Part shown: one piece after another, positions 31,841 to 40,648 of the stretch
How the letters are laid out: each line of letters starts with the position of its first letter
How positions within the stretch are numbered: position 1 is the stretch's first letter
Origin: Prorocentrum cordatum
Taxonomy: Eukaryota > Sar > Dinophyceae > Prorocentrales > Prorocentraceae
NCBI GenBank assembly: GCA_963575745.1
Contig: CAUYUJ010000719.1
Coordinates: forward strand, 1 to 64,000
Reading direction: 5' to 3'
Length of the DNA stretch: 64,000 nucleotides
The notes under the pieces: model-generated
Database searches by the model: none
What the model was told of the DNA's origin: nothing
What the model saw: only the letters and a program-made list of their open reading frames with translations
Translations under genes and position numbers: made by a program

Positions 31841-32337
31841 TGGGGCTCTAGGTGGAGCTCCCTATGCTATGGGGCCACGCAACGTGTGAGGGGTGTGCCG
31901 AAACGGGCGCAAGGCTTGACCCAGGAACGTGAGGCGGGGGGTCCTCCTCTTCCCTGCTCCCTACTCTCTGCTCCCTCCTCCTCCCTCCTCCTCCTCCTCC
32001 CCCATCCCCCTTCGAATCGCTCTCCTCCTCGGCGAGGAGGGCGCGCCCCTCCCACTCCTCGCCCCCTCCCCCGCTAGCGTGAGTTCCTGTGAGTTACCGT
32101 GAGTTACCGTCAGTTACCGTGAACATGAATATGGACGGCCATCAAAAGCGCTTCTAAGAGTTTTTTGCATGCTCGCACGCTGGGGGATGTGTGCAGTCGC
32201 CCCCGTGGTGGAGGATTGTCTAGGCGACTAGGCTATACAAGCAGCCGCCCGATTAGGCTATACAAGCAGGCGCCCGATTCAATCCAGGGGGAGAAGAAGG
32301 GAGAGGAGGAGGGAAATGGGAGCAAGGAGGATGACCG
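31841..32337. other. Intergenic with short repeats
   Basis: 31940-32070 is C/T-rich. 32080-32123 has four to five copies of GTGAGTTACC-like units. 32138-32240 is the partner of 23354-23447. 32228-32280 repeats TAGGCTATACAAGCAG twice. No gene is seen. Confidence 0.7.
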
Positions 32338-32790
32338 CTAGCCCGCTGGGACGGGGTGCCACGCGTCATCGACGTCGCGCCACTGCCCGTTGTCCCACGT
32401 TTGCGTGTGGACATACGCGCCCGCGCCATCGTTGTCTTGTCCTTGAACGCGCGTGAACCTGCTCATGGGGACCATGCGGATCGTCCTACCCATGTAGTCG
32501 TGGCCGACGTAGTCGCCCGTCACCGTGCTCCACAGCACGGTCGACTTCAGGTAGGGGGTGTTGTTGGGGCGTCGGTGGCTGCCCATGTAGCAGTCGAAGC
32601 TCACCGTGCAACCAGTTGGACTGAAATTCACTTCCCCGTGCCATGGCGTTGTGTGAGAAGTTGATTGCCATATCACTAAGGTGGAGCGGCTGTCGACCCA
32701 CAGGATGCCCCGATGATGTCTACTACGGTCATCTGCGTGGCGAAGGCCGAGGTTATTGTATTCCCAGCACGTCAGGGTCGGGGTGGCCAT
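32338..32790 (-). CDS. Hypothetical protein behind a spliced-leader relic
   Basis: 150 codons from ATG 32790 (MATPTLTCWEYNNLGLRH) to the TGA-equivalent stop at 32338; the frame is open upstream to 32862. The C-terminal part is compositionally ordinary (GCTVSFDCYMGSHRRPNN, LWSTVTGDYVGHDYMGRTIR, DNGQWRDVDDAWHPVPAG). No domain is recognised. A truncated relative lies at 34234-34405. It lacks two internal stretches, one of which reads GTAGTAG...CACCTTAG (51 bases, 32676-32726) and might be an unspliced intron here, although it is open in frame. Confidence 0.55.
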   Translation of the reverse strand: MATPTLTCWEYNNLGLRHADDRSRHHRGILWVDSRSTLVIWQSTSHTTPWHGEVNFSPTGCTVSFDCYMGSHRRPNNTPYLKSTVLWSTVTGDYVGHDYMGRTIRMVPMSRFTRVQGQDNDGAGAYVHTQTWDNGQWRDVDDAWHPVPAG

Positions 32791-32850
32791 CGCAAGCGCA
32801 GCAACGGTCTGAAGAGAAGCGCCCCAGGTTGGCCGTTCAATTGCTGCTGG

Positions 32851-32874
32851 CTCGGGGGCCAAAAATGGCTATGG
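32851..32874 (-). promoter_or_regulatory. Spliced-leader relic
   Basis: The minus strand reads CCATAGCCATTTTTGGC then CCCCGAG. Against CCGTAG + CCATTTTGGCTCAAG it differs by one substitution and one extra T over the first 17 bases, then diverges. It sits about 60 bases upstream of the candidate ATG at 32790, in the correct orientation. Confidence 0.55.
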
Positions 32875-32876
32875 AA

Positions 32877-33027
32877 GGAACGGGCATTTGGCATTTAGAC
32901 ATGTTATGTTGTAGTTTGTTGCCGCGCATCCTCCCCCTCCTCCCCCATCTCCCCACCCACCAGCTTTCTCTCCCTCTCCCCGCCCACCCGCACGGCTGGG
33001 CAGTGTTCCCCGCGCTTCCCTGGGAGC
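32877..33027. other. Short intergenic, C/T-rich
   Basis: Pyrimidine-rich sequence upstream of the relic; nothing else is seen. Confidence 0.4.
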
Positions 33028-33515
33028 GTTAGTTTTAGTTTTAGTTTCAGCAATAGTTTTAGCGTTAGCTTTAGCTGTAGCTTTTAGTTTGAGCTTAGCT
33101 TTAATTTAGCTTAAACTCAGCTTTAGCTTAGCTTTATTATAGTTTAGGTTAGCGCCATCTTAGCTTTAGCTTAGCTTTAGTTTAGTTTTAACTTAGCTTT
33201 ACTGTTACTACTAACGCTGCGTTTCTAGGCGATTCAATTCCTATGTTGGATCGCGCTGGCCTCAAGAGGATCCCTGAGGCCCCATGAAGCTCCAAAAGGC
33301 GCCCAAGAGGCTCTCAGAAGTACCAGCATCCATGAGGCCTCCGACCCACCACCCGCGCACGGTGGCGGGACGGGCCGACGGCCACTGGATAAATGCTGAG
33401 TGATTGGGGGGGGGGAGAGAGAGAGAGGAGGGGCGAGGGCGAAGGAGGATCATAGCAGTCGGCCGCAAAGAAATGTTCAAACACATGTAAATAAATGCGG
33501 GAAGGATTCAGTGAG
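33028..33515. repeat. TTTAGC array and flanks, copy 1
   Basis: 33032-33215 is a degenerate array of TTTAGC/TTTAGT hexamers, followed by ACTGTTACTACTAACGCTGC and a CCCCAAGAGGCTC-type segment, then GGCCACTGGATAAATGC. The whole stretch is matched by 39499-40000. Confidence 0.8.
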
Positions 33516-33895
33516 GGCGCACATCCTGGCAAGTGCGCGCGCAGGCGGACATCCGTTTGCAACCATTTTTCGATTTTCGCGCCATCAACTCGAATGACTC
33601 GGGCAGCTCAGGCATTGCAGCGCTCAATTCAGCGTCGGAATTGCGGCCCGTGGCGTCGTCGTCCAGGCTGGCCTGATGACAGTAGTGAGGGACAGTCACC
33701 CGTCTCCGCTAAGGAGTTGGCCAGTTCCTCAAGCGTGCGTAAGTACACGCGGTACTGCACATGCGGCCCCCTAGGCACTCGAAGAACACGGGTTAAAGGC
33801 GTCCCAGAACCGTCACTTCCGCCACCGGCCAGCCTCGCTGTCGTCGTCGCCGTGGTCGTCGTCGTCGTTGTCGTCGTCGTCGGGCTTTGTCGTCT

Positions 33896-33927
<32 letters not shown>

Positions 33928-34085
33928 CACGTATTCAAAGAGTGAGGCTGGGCCATCCACTCAGTCGCTCACTCGTCACCCGTGGGTTCAAGGAATGGGC
34001 CTGGGCCAACCACCCAGTCACTCACTCGTCGCCCGTGTATTCAAAGAGTGAGCCTGCGCTAACCCTAATCAGCACAAGTACGTAG
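33516..34085. repeat. (GTC)n and a 54-bp tandem repeat
   Basis: 33838-33930 is GTC-rich. Next come about three units of a roughly 54-base repeat containing TATTCAAAGAGTGAG and CACTCAGTCGCTCACTCGTC (33931-34080). The segment 33516-33837 has a frame starting MTRAAQALQRSIQRRN but no supporting evidence, so I do not call a gene. Confidence 0.65.
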
Positions 34086-34233
34086 CTGTGTCACGAGTGC
34101 CGCCTAATCAGCCTATGGTGTTGCCTCACCAGTGGCCACATTCCTTTCTGATTAATCAAGGTCGGGGCAACTCCGGAAGCGCGAGGCGGGGGGGGTGGCA
34201 GCGCAACTCGGGGCAACCCCGGGAGCGCGAGGA

Positions 34234-34405
34234 AGGAGAAGCTGCAGGAAGACTGCCCATGTAGCAGTCGAAGCTCACAGTGCAACCAGTGTGAGAAGTT
34301 GATTGCCATATCAATTCGGTGAAGGTCATCTGGGTGGCCAAGGTTACTGTATTCCCAGCGCGTCAGGGCCCGGGTGGCCATCGCAAGCGCAGCAACGGTC
34401 TGAAA
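34234..34405 (-). pseudogene. Truncated copy of the 32338-32790 gene
   Basis: 34244-34404 matches 32572-32815 with two gaps: 36 bases after CACTGGTTGCA and the 51-base GT...AG segment. GCCATCGCAAGCGCAGCAAC is identical in both. On its right the copy is fused to the hairpin repeat at 34421; on its left it ends at the CGGGGCAACCCCG repeat region. It cannot code for the same protein. Confidence 0.75.
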
Positions 34406-34438
34406 CGGCCAGCGCCTCTCTACCCCAAGCTCCCCTCC

Positions 34439-34482
34439 GGAGGAATTCTGAGCGCACCCTGGGGGGCGCTCAGAATTCCTCC
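34439..34482. repeat. Perfect 17-bp-arm hairpin, copy 1
   Basis: GGAGGAATTCTGAGCGC, a 10-base loop (ACCCTGGGGG), then the exact reverse complement. It lies in a longer repeat (CTACCCCAAGC... CCGTCGTCGCCGT) present three times. Confidence 0.9.
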
Positions 34483-34633
34483 CTCGTGCGCCCCTCCCCC
34501 CCCCCCGGGGCTCCGTCGGCCCCGTCGTCGCCGTCGGCGCCGCGGTCTGTGGCGGGCCGCCGCAGACCGCGGCGCCGACGGCGATGAAGCGCCACTCGAA
34601 GGGGCCACCTCTCTCTACCCCAAGCCCCCCTCC

Positions 34634-34677
34634 GGAGGAATTCTGAGCGCATCCTGGGGGGCGCTCAGAATTCCTCC
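34634..34677. repeat. Perfect 17-bp-arm hairpin, copy 2
   Basis: Same arms as at 34439; the loop is ATCCTGGGGG. Confidence 0.9.
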
Positions 34678-34724
34678 CTCGTGCGCCCCTCCCCCTCCCC
34701 CGGGATCCCGTCGGCCCCGTCGTC

Positions 34725-35164
34725 GCCGTATAACATCTCTGGGGGCCGTATAACACCTCTGGGGGCGGGATGCCACGTCCGGGAATTGTATAACACCGCC
34801 CGGGGGGCCGTATAGCATTTCCTGGGGGCCGTATAACACCTCCCGGAGGCCATATACCGCCCGGGGGCCATATACCTCCCGGAGGCCATATATCGCCCGG
34901 GGGCCATATACCGCCCGGGGGCCGTATACCTCCGGGCAGTATACCGCCCGGGGGGCGTATAACATCTCGGGGGGGCCGTAATGTTATAACATCTCGGGTC
35001 GTATAACATCTCGGAGCGTATACAATCGGGGCCGGAAATGTTGTAACATCTCGGGTCGCATAACATCTCGGAGCGTATAAAATCGGGGCCGGAAATGTTG
35101 TAACACTCGGGGCCGTAAATGTTATAATATCGGGGGGCGTATAACATCTCGGGGCGTATAAAAT
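34725..35164. repeat. GTATAACA tandem repeats
   Basis: About 20 degenerate units of 14-22 bases with the core GGGGCCGTATAACACCTC; related units lie at 63375-63600. A long minus-strand frame over this block encodes only PPGGIWPPGG-like repeats and is rejected as a gene. Confidence 0.85.
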
Positions 35165-35257
35165 CACAAAAAAAAACATTGAAAATCATTAAAATATGCC
35201 CAACATCACTTAAGAACTATGGAAATCATTAAAATATCCCCCAAATCACCCCCCCCC

Positions 35258-35293
<36 letters not shown>

Positions 35294-35360
35294 GGAAATC
35301 ACTAAAATAGCGCCAAAACAACAAAAACAAACATTGTAAATCACTAAAATATGCCCGACA
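35165..35360. repeat. AT-rich spacer repeat
   Basis: Units resembling GAAAATCATTAAAATATGCC recur here and at 35482-35696 and 36128-36348, always next to the 67-bp palindromes. An A run lies at 35260-35291. Confidence 0.8.
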
Positions 35361-35450
35361 GACCCTGTCCGCGGCGGGGGGTCTCCCATGGAGAATCTGG
35401 CCCTGATTCCCCACGGGAGACCATCCGCCGTGGACGGGGCCCTCGGAAAG
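35361..35450. repeat. 67-bp palindrome family, copy 1
   Basis: The outer arms are TCCGCGGCGG and CCGCCGTGGA, the middle arms GGTCTCCCATGGAGAATC and GATTCCCCACGGGAGACC, and the centre TGGCCC. The arms are near-perfect complements, so a single strand would fold into one long hairpin. A partial outer arm recurs at 35461-35480. Confidence 0.85.
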
Positions 35451-35696
35451 CCCTCCAACGGACCCTGTCCGCGGCGGGCCGAAACTACACAAAAAATCGA
35501 AATCAGTGAAATATACCCAAAATCACCAAAAAAAATACTGAAAATCAGAAAAATATGCCAAAAATCATTTAAAACCTATGGAAATCATTAAAATATCCCC
35601 CAAATCACCCCCCCAAAAAAAACACTGAAAATCACTAAAATATGCCCAAAACAATAGAAAAAAAAACACTGAAAATCATGAAAATATACCCGACGG

Positions 35697-35760
35697 ACTT
35701 TGTCCGCCGTGGAGAATCTGGCCCCGGTTCCCCACGGGAGATCATCTGCCGCGGACGGGG
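35697..35760. repeat. 67-bp palindrome family, copy 2 (left arm shortened)
   Basis: GGAGAATCTGGCC...CCCACGGGAGATCATCTGCC. The left middle arm is missing its GTCTCCCA part. Confidence 0.8.
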
Positions 35761-35761
35761 C

Positions 35762-36110
35762 CCGACACCATGCCAAACGGGATCCCCGGGGCGTGACCCG
35801 TGACACCATGCCAAACGGAACCTCCCGGGGCGGGTTTTCGAAGGCCCGACACCATGCTAAACGGAACCTCCCGGGGCGGGTCTAGGGGGCCCGACACCAT
35901 GCCAAACGGTATCTCTGGGAACCAAATTTTCGGGGCGTGACCCGTGACACCATGCCAAACGGAACCTCCCGGGGCGGGTTTTCGAAGCCCGACACCATGC
36001 CAAACGGAACCTCCCGAACCAAATTTTCGGGGCGTGACCTGTGACATCATGCCAAACGGAACCTCCCGGGGCGGGTTTTCGAAGCCCCGACACCATGCCA
36101 AACGGGACCT
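35762..36110. repeat. Tandem repeat GACACCATGCCAAACGG
   Basis: Eight copies of GACACCATGCCAAACGG or a one-base variant, spaced 36-54 bases, with CCTCCCGGGGCGGGTTTTCG and CGGGGCGTGACC between them. A minus-strand frame through it encodes only the repeat. Confidence 0.85.
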
Positions 36111-36348
36111 CCCGGGACCATTACTCCCCAAAACTACAAAGGAACACTGGCAATCATTAAAATATGTTCAAAATCAAAAAAAAAAAAAAAAAAACATTGA
36201 AAATCATTAAAATAATCCCCAAATCATTTTTTAAAAGAAAATGGAAATCATTAAACTATCCCCCAAATCACCAAAAAAACACTGAAAATCACTAACATAT
36301 GCCCAAAACAACAAAAAAAACACTGAAAATCATTAAAATATGCCCGAC

Positions 36349-36540
36349 GGACCCTGTCCGCGGCGGAGGGTCTCCCATGGAGAATCGGGCCCGGATTCCC
36401 CACGAGAGTCCATCCGCCGCGGACGGGGCTCTCGGGTAGCCCCCCAACGGGCCCTGTCCGCGGCGGAGGTTCTCCCATGGAGAATTTGGCCCAGATTCCC
36501 CACGGGAGACCATCCGCCGCGGACGGAGCTCTCGGGGAGC
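36349..36540. repeat. 67-bp palindrome family, copies 3 and 4
   Basis: Copies at about 36349-36440 and 36451-36540 in direct tandem, each with complete arms (TCCGCGGCGGA ... TCCGCCGCGGA). Confidence 0.85.
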
Positions 36541-36607
36541 CCCCCGACGGACCCTGACCGCGGCGCCACTCAAAGGGGCTACCCCTCTCTACCCCAAGCC
36601 CCCCTCC

Positions 36608-36651
36608 GGAGGAATTCTGAGCGCACCCTGGGGGGCGCTCAGAATTCCTCC
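36608..36651. repeat. Perfect 17-bp-arm hairpin, copy 3
   Basis: Arms identical to the copy at 34439; the loop is ACCCTGGGGG. Confidence 0.9.
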
Positions 36652-36849
36652 CTCGCGCGCCCCTCCCTCCTCCCGGGGCCCCGTCGGCCCCGTCGTCGCC
36701 GTCGGCGCCGCGGTCCGTGGCGGGCCGCCACAGACCGCGGCGCCGGCGGCGATGAAGCGCCACTTGAAGGGCCACCCCTCTCTACCCCAAGCCCTCTCTA
36801 CCCCTCTCGCGCACCGCTCCCCCAGCGATAATAGCCTCATCACTTCGGT

Positions 36850-37262
36850 GCTGCAGCAGCAGGAGGAGCAGGGGGAGCAGCAGAGGTCCCAGGAGTAAGA
36901 GGAGGAAGAGGAGGAATAGGAGGAAGAGGAGGAGGAGGAGAAGGAGAAGCAGAAGGAGGAGGAGGAGAAGCTAGGAAAAAGGAGGAATAGGAGGGGGAGG
37001 AGGAGGGGGAGAAGGAGGAGGAGAAGGAGGAGGAGAGAGCGAGGAGGAGGAAGAGGGGGAAGGAGTGAGGAGGAGGAGGAGGAGGAGAAGGAGGAGGAGG
37101 AGGAGGAGCAGAAGGAGGGGGAGGAGGAGGAGGAGGAGGAGCAGCAGCAGCAACAGAAGGAGAAGCAGCAGCAGCAGCAGGAGGAGGAGGAGGAGCAGCA
37201 GGAGGAGCAGCAGCAGCAGCAGGAGGAGGAGGAAGAGGAGGAGGAGGAGGAGGAGGAACAGG
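36850..37262. repeat. (GGA/GCA)n tract
   Basis: About 400 bases of GGA with AGCAGC islands, ending just upstream (plus-strand sense) of the stop codon of the 37290-37706 gene. It is therefore in that gene's 3' flank. Confidence 0.85.
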
Positions 37263-37289
37263 AACGAGGAGGAAGGAACTGCAGCTGTC

Positions 37290-37706
37290 CTAACGCAGGA
37301 CGGGCTGCGAACTGTGCGCGTCGGCCTCAGCCGCCGGTTTCCGCCGCCGCTTCCGCGGCCGCGGCGGCAGCGTGGGAGTCGTTTGGGTCTCACGTTCTCC
37401 CCCAAACTCGACGGGCTCTCCGGGCACCGTGTTGGACAGGTCGAGCCACTGGTAAGACTTCTGCTGCTCCTCGTCAGCTGGACGCTTGATCGGCGGCCCC
37501 CTGATCTCCAACATTACGTCGAAACACACAGTCGGGGGCTTCACGGGCAGCACCTGCGCGGCTTTGCCTGCGATGTGCACCGAGATATCAGGCATCGGGA
37601 GCGGTAGCGTAAGTTTACAGCCTGTCTCGAAGCCGATCGGAAGTTCGTTGAGGGTGACCAAGAGCTTGAGAGGATCGGAAGCTTGAGCATCCATCGCAGC
37701 AGTCAT
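37290..37706 (-). CDS. Hypothetical basic-tailed protein
   Basis: 138 codons from ATG 37706 (MTAAMDAQASDPLKLLVTLN) to TAG 37290. The N-terminal half has alternating hydrophobic strands (LPIGFETGCKLTLPLPMPDI, VCFDVMLEIRGPP). The C-terminal tail has a clear nuclear-signal-like PPRPRKRRRK. Directly before the ATG the minus strand reads CTTCCTATCCTCTGAAG, a pyrimidine tract with AG that could be a splice acceptor. The frame is open further upstream to 37919 but in less convincing sequence. The function is unknown. Confidence 0.5.
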   Translation of the reverse strand: MTAAMDAQASDPLKLLVTLNELPIGFETGCKLTLPLPMPDISVHIAGKAAQVLPVKPPTVCFDVMLEIRGPPIKRPADEEQQKSYQWLDLSNTVPGEPVEFGGERETQTTPTLPPRPRKRRRKPAAEADAHSSQPVLR

Positions 37707-38171
37707 CGCAGCAGCTTCAGAGGATAGGAAGTTTTGAAAAGCTCGTGGCCAGAAAGAAATCGCTCGAGCAAAAACTGTAGCAACGGTGGCACACGACAAT
37801 CGACGAGAGGCCCACCCTCGTCCTCGACTGTATCTTTGAGCCGCCGACACTCGCTCCTGCTCTTGCAAGATCTTCGCCAGCTTTTGGGGGGAGGACATGA
37901 AGGATCGCATGCCATGCATAACGTGATGGAGATAGAGATGCGGCCTTTTTTATCGAGATCTGCCGACACGAACGCTTTTCGGAATCCACATGGTGTGCGC
38001 ATCACCTTTGTGGAATGCGTCAGGATCGCAAATTATCAACAGGAGTCGGCGAAAACAGCTGTGCCCCTGTTCGTTCGACTTTCGGAGATAGCAGCATCGT
38101 CCGAGAAGAGAGAAAGTAAGAAGGATATCATAATAATGAGAGCGACGGATGAGTGAAGCCAGATGAACTTA
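37707..38171. other. Between two minus-strand genes; coding status unclear
   Basis: Several overlapping open frames occur on both strands (for example minus 37703-38005, AFVSADLDKKGRISISITL) but none has a recognisable domain. It may hold an intron or 5' exon of the 37290 gene. Confidence 0.35.
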
Positions 38172-39041
38172 TTACATCATTGAGTCAAGGGTCGAAACGA
38201 TATTCGCGCACTCAGCGCGGAGGTTCCGATCAGTTCTGAAGTGCCCGATGATCCGGAGCATCTGATATCGCATGAAGTGGAAGAACTCGATCTGGTCAAT
38301 CATCCATGTTTTAACGGGAACCTGGGAAAGAAGAGCGTGGATTTTCTCGGAGCAGGCCAGGCGAACGAAATCGGGAACGACATCCGGGAAGTCTAAATTT
38401 TTCGTCACTTCTCTCAGCAACACCTTCATCTCGACCGAAATGTCGCTCCTCGCGGACTCTTTAGGCAGCAGTACCGCTCCTGACGCCGAAGCGGATTCCG
38501 TGGTGTGCCCTGTCGGTTCCTTGACATGTGTCTTTTTAGCTGGTCGACTCCGCCCGTCGAGCTTGCTCCTGGAGGTAAACTTGCCAGGTGTAGTAGTGAA
38601 GAGAACGTGGTAGGCCTGGTAGAGCTGGGACATGGCGAATGTCCGCATGTTCTGGTCGCTGAAGATGTTCTCTACCTGCTTGTCGATCTCCTCGCGGCAA
38701 GCGTCTCCATGAGTGCCTGCTGATTCGACTAGAGTGATCAAAACGGCATCGCGTAAGAGTGAGCTCATTCTGCTGTATGTTGGAGATGCACGCAGCTTCG
38801 CCTTCACGTTGTCCTTGTAACTGAGCATGGCGATGTCGGGGGTGAAGGACGCGGGGTCGCGTAGCCCATCATGGGGGCTTGCAAATATGTTCAGAATGAC
38901 AGCCATCTCGGCATCCGTGGCTCCTTTCGTTGCCACATGCAAGGCTTCGAAGGCTTGGCCAATCGCCCACCGCTTGGCATCTGTCCATGTACCATTGCGG
39001 GCGGCCGCGATCACTTCGGGAGGTGATTGTTGTGCCGGCAT
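38172..39041 (-). CDS. Hypothetical helical protein
   Basis: 289 codons from ATG 39041 (MPAQQSPPEVIAAARNGTW) to TAA 38172. It is largely alpha-helical with ordinary composition (RWAIGQAFEALHVATKGAT, YSRMSSLLRDAVLITLVES, FHFMRYQMLRIIGHFR) and a basic Lys/Ser linker in the middle (RSKLDGRSRPAKKTHVKE). No family is recognised. The ATG is chosen because the minus strand directly upstream reads TTTCTTGCCACAGAAG, a good acceptor, and a decayed spliced-leader-like sequence lies 25 bases further up. It is intact over its length and probably a real expressed gene. Confidence 0.65.
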   Translation of the reverse strand: MPAQQSPPEVIAAARNGTWTDAKRWAIGQAFEALHVATKGATDAEMAVILNIFASPHDGLRDPASFTPDIAMLSYKDNVKAKLRASPTYSRMSSLLRDAVLITLVESAGTHGDACREEIDKQVENIFSDQNMRTFAMSQLYQAYHVLFTTTPGKFTSRSKLDGRSRPAKKTHVKEPTGHTTESASASGAVLLPKESARSDISVEMKVLLREVTKNLDFPDVVPDFVRLACSEKIHALLSQVPVKTWMIDQIEFFHFMRYQMLRIIGHFRTDRNLRAECANIVSTLDSMM

Positions 39042-39065
39042 CTTCTGTGGCAAGAAATAGATTCA

Positions 39066-39086
39066 CTTGAACCACGCGTGCTACTG
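39066..39086 (-). promoter_or_regulatory. Possible decayed spliced-leader relic
   Basis: The minus strand begins CAGTAGC and ends GTGGTTCAAG. I count 14 of 21 positions matching CCGTAG + CCATTTTGGCTCAAG without gaps, 25 bases before ATG 39041 and with a pyrimidine/AG acceptor between. Moderate evidence only. Confidence 0.35.
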
Positions 39087-39498
39087 ATATGACATTCTTG
39101 ATTTCGAGCTCAAGAGAGCAGGTGGAAGTTATGCCGATTTCGTTGTAAGGACGTGAATATCAAATATCCTCAGAAACCGAAGAGACCAGTGAAAATCAGA
39201 GAGCGCGGCGGCCGGCACAAGCAAGGGGGCACTCGGGGCCTGCGCGCGGGGGCCGCCCCTGGCGACTCTGCTCTGGGGGACTCCTCCTTCATTCCCCCCT
39301 TCCCTCTCTCTTGCGATGGTGGGCCCCAGGCCGCCAGCGGCCCCCGCTGGGCCCGAGGAGAGCGCCGCGATGGCAACAGAAAAAATGAGACGGTGACGAT
39401 GACGACGACGATGACGAGCGATGGCGAGACCGATAGCGACGGCGATGGCGAGATCGATGACGACGACAGATGATCGATTCCTTGGCCTCCCTCCTCCC
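39087..39498. other. Intergenic
   Basis: 39390-39470 is a GACGAC/GATGGC-rich simple sequence. No gene or shared repeat is recognised in the rest. Confidence 0.5.
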
Positions 39499-40000
39499 TT
39501 TAGCTTCAGCATTAGCTTTAGCTTTAGCTTTAGGTGTAGCTGGTAGTTCGAGCTTTAACTTAGCTTTAATTTAGCTTTAGGTTAGCGTTAGCTTAGGGTA
39601 GATTTAGCTTAGCTTATTTTTCGTTTAGGGTAAGTTTAGCCTCAGCTTAGCGCTAGCTTAGTTTAGCTTTACTGTTACTACTAACGCTGCGTTTCTAGGG
39701 GCTTCAACTCCTAGGTAGGATCGCACTGGCTTCAAGAGGCCCCAAGAGGCTCCCATGAAGCCCCAAAAGGCGCCCAAGAGGCCCTCAGAAGTACCAGCCA
39801 TCCACGAGATTCCAACCAGCATCCATGAGGCCTCGGACACACCACCCACGCACGGTGGCGGGATGGGCCGACGGCCACTGGATAAATGCCGAGTGGAGGA
39901 GGGGGGGGGAGGGCTAAGAAGGATCACATCAGTCGGGGCGCCCAAGGACAAATGGACAAATGTTCAAAGAAACGTAAATTAATGCGGCAAGGATTCGGCG
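39499..40000. repeat. TTTAGC array and flanks, copy 2
   Basis: The TTTAGC/TTTAGG-like hexamer array at 39499-39675 is followed by the same flanks as copy 1 at 33028-33515. Here the CGGGGCAACCCCG hairpin repeat follows directly (40019-40031), whereas in copy 1 about 680 extra bases intervene. Confidence 0.8.
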
Positions 40001-40078
40001 AGGGGAGGCAGCGCAACTCGGGGCAACCCCGGGAGCGCGAGGAAGGAGAAGCAGCAGGAAGAGACGCGGGGCGAACGC

Positions 40079-40648
40079 TCAGTGGCTGAGCGCGCGCGCG
40101 CGGGCACTGAGCTCGGAATCGTCCGAGGAATCGTCGGACGCGAAGCTCGGCGACGGCTCCAGGTCGATATCCTCGGAGCCGATGCTGGCCGTGATCTTCT
40201 TGGCGGGTACGCTCTGGCGGATCTTAGTGTCCGCCGTCTGCTTGACCTGCTTCTTGCTCTTCTTGGTGCGCTTGCCCTTCAGGTTGTACGTTAATGGGGT
40301 GGGAGCGCTGCGCTGCGCCCTGTCGATGCGGTACGCCTCCATGGCCATCGCTGGCGGGCACGCAGCGGCGATCGCCGCATCTCTGGACCACATGTCCTCT
40401 TTGTCACGCATCACACTGGCCAAGCTCAGCTGGGAGACAGGCTGGGAGCGCTTGTCCTGCTGGTTGCGCTCCTTCTCTGTGCTCGCGACCAGCCGCGCGG
40501 CAACCCTGTGCAAGGTTCCCGCGACGCGCCTCAGGACGCGGTCCTTCTTCCTGAGCGCCTCCTTCAACTGTTTGACCTCTGGGTCGCGATCTCGGCCGAG
40601 ATCGCCATCTGGCACTGCGCTGGCAGCTCCGCGAGTCTTCGGGGCCAT
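40079..40648 (-). CDS. Hypothetical nuclear-type basic/acidic protein
   Basis: 189 codons from ATG 40648 (MAPKTRGAASAVPDGDLG) to TGA 40079. A helical, probably coiled-coil segment (VKQLKEALRKKDRVLRRVAG) is followed by a region around residue 100 (DKEDMWSRDAAIAAACPPAM), a Lys-rich stretch (NLKGKRTKKSKKQVKQ) and a Ser/Asp-rich acidic tail (FASDDSSDDSELSARARA). It has the look of a small chromatin or RNA-associated protein, but no domain is recognised. The frame is open further upstream, but only through CCAAGAGGCTCC-type repeat. Confidence 0.5.
   Translation of the reverse strand: MAPKTRGAASAVPDGDLGRDRDPEVKQLKEALRKKDRVLRRVAGTLHRVAARLVASTEKERNQQDKRSQPVSQLSLASVMRDKEDMWSRDAAIAAACPPAMAMEAYRIDRAQRSAPTPLTYNLKGKRTKKSKKQVKQTADTKIRQSVPAKKITASIGSEDIDLEPSPSFASDDSSDDSELSARARALSH

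Noticed and set aside
33495-33840. Possible gene starting MTRAAQALQRSIQRRN
   Set aside because: No domain, no homologous copy, no acceptor or relic upstream, and it runs into a GTC microsatellite.
34091-35179. 362-codon minus-strand frame rich in PPGGIW repeats
   Set aside because: It is the translation of GTATAACA tandem repeats plus hairpin repeats fused to a fragment of a duplicated gene.
36971-37405. Poly-Leu frame resembling membrane spans
   Set aside because: It is the minus-strand reading of a GGA/GCA microsatellite.
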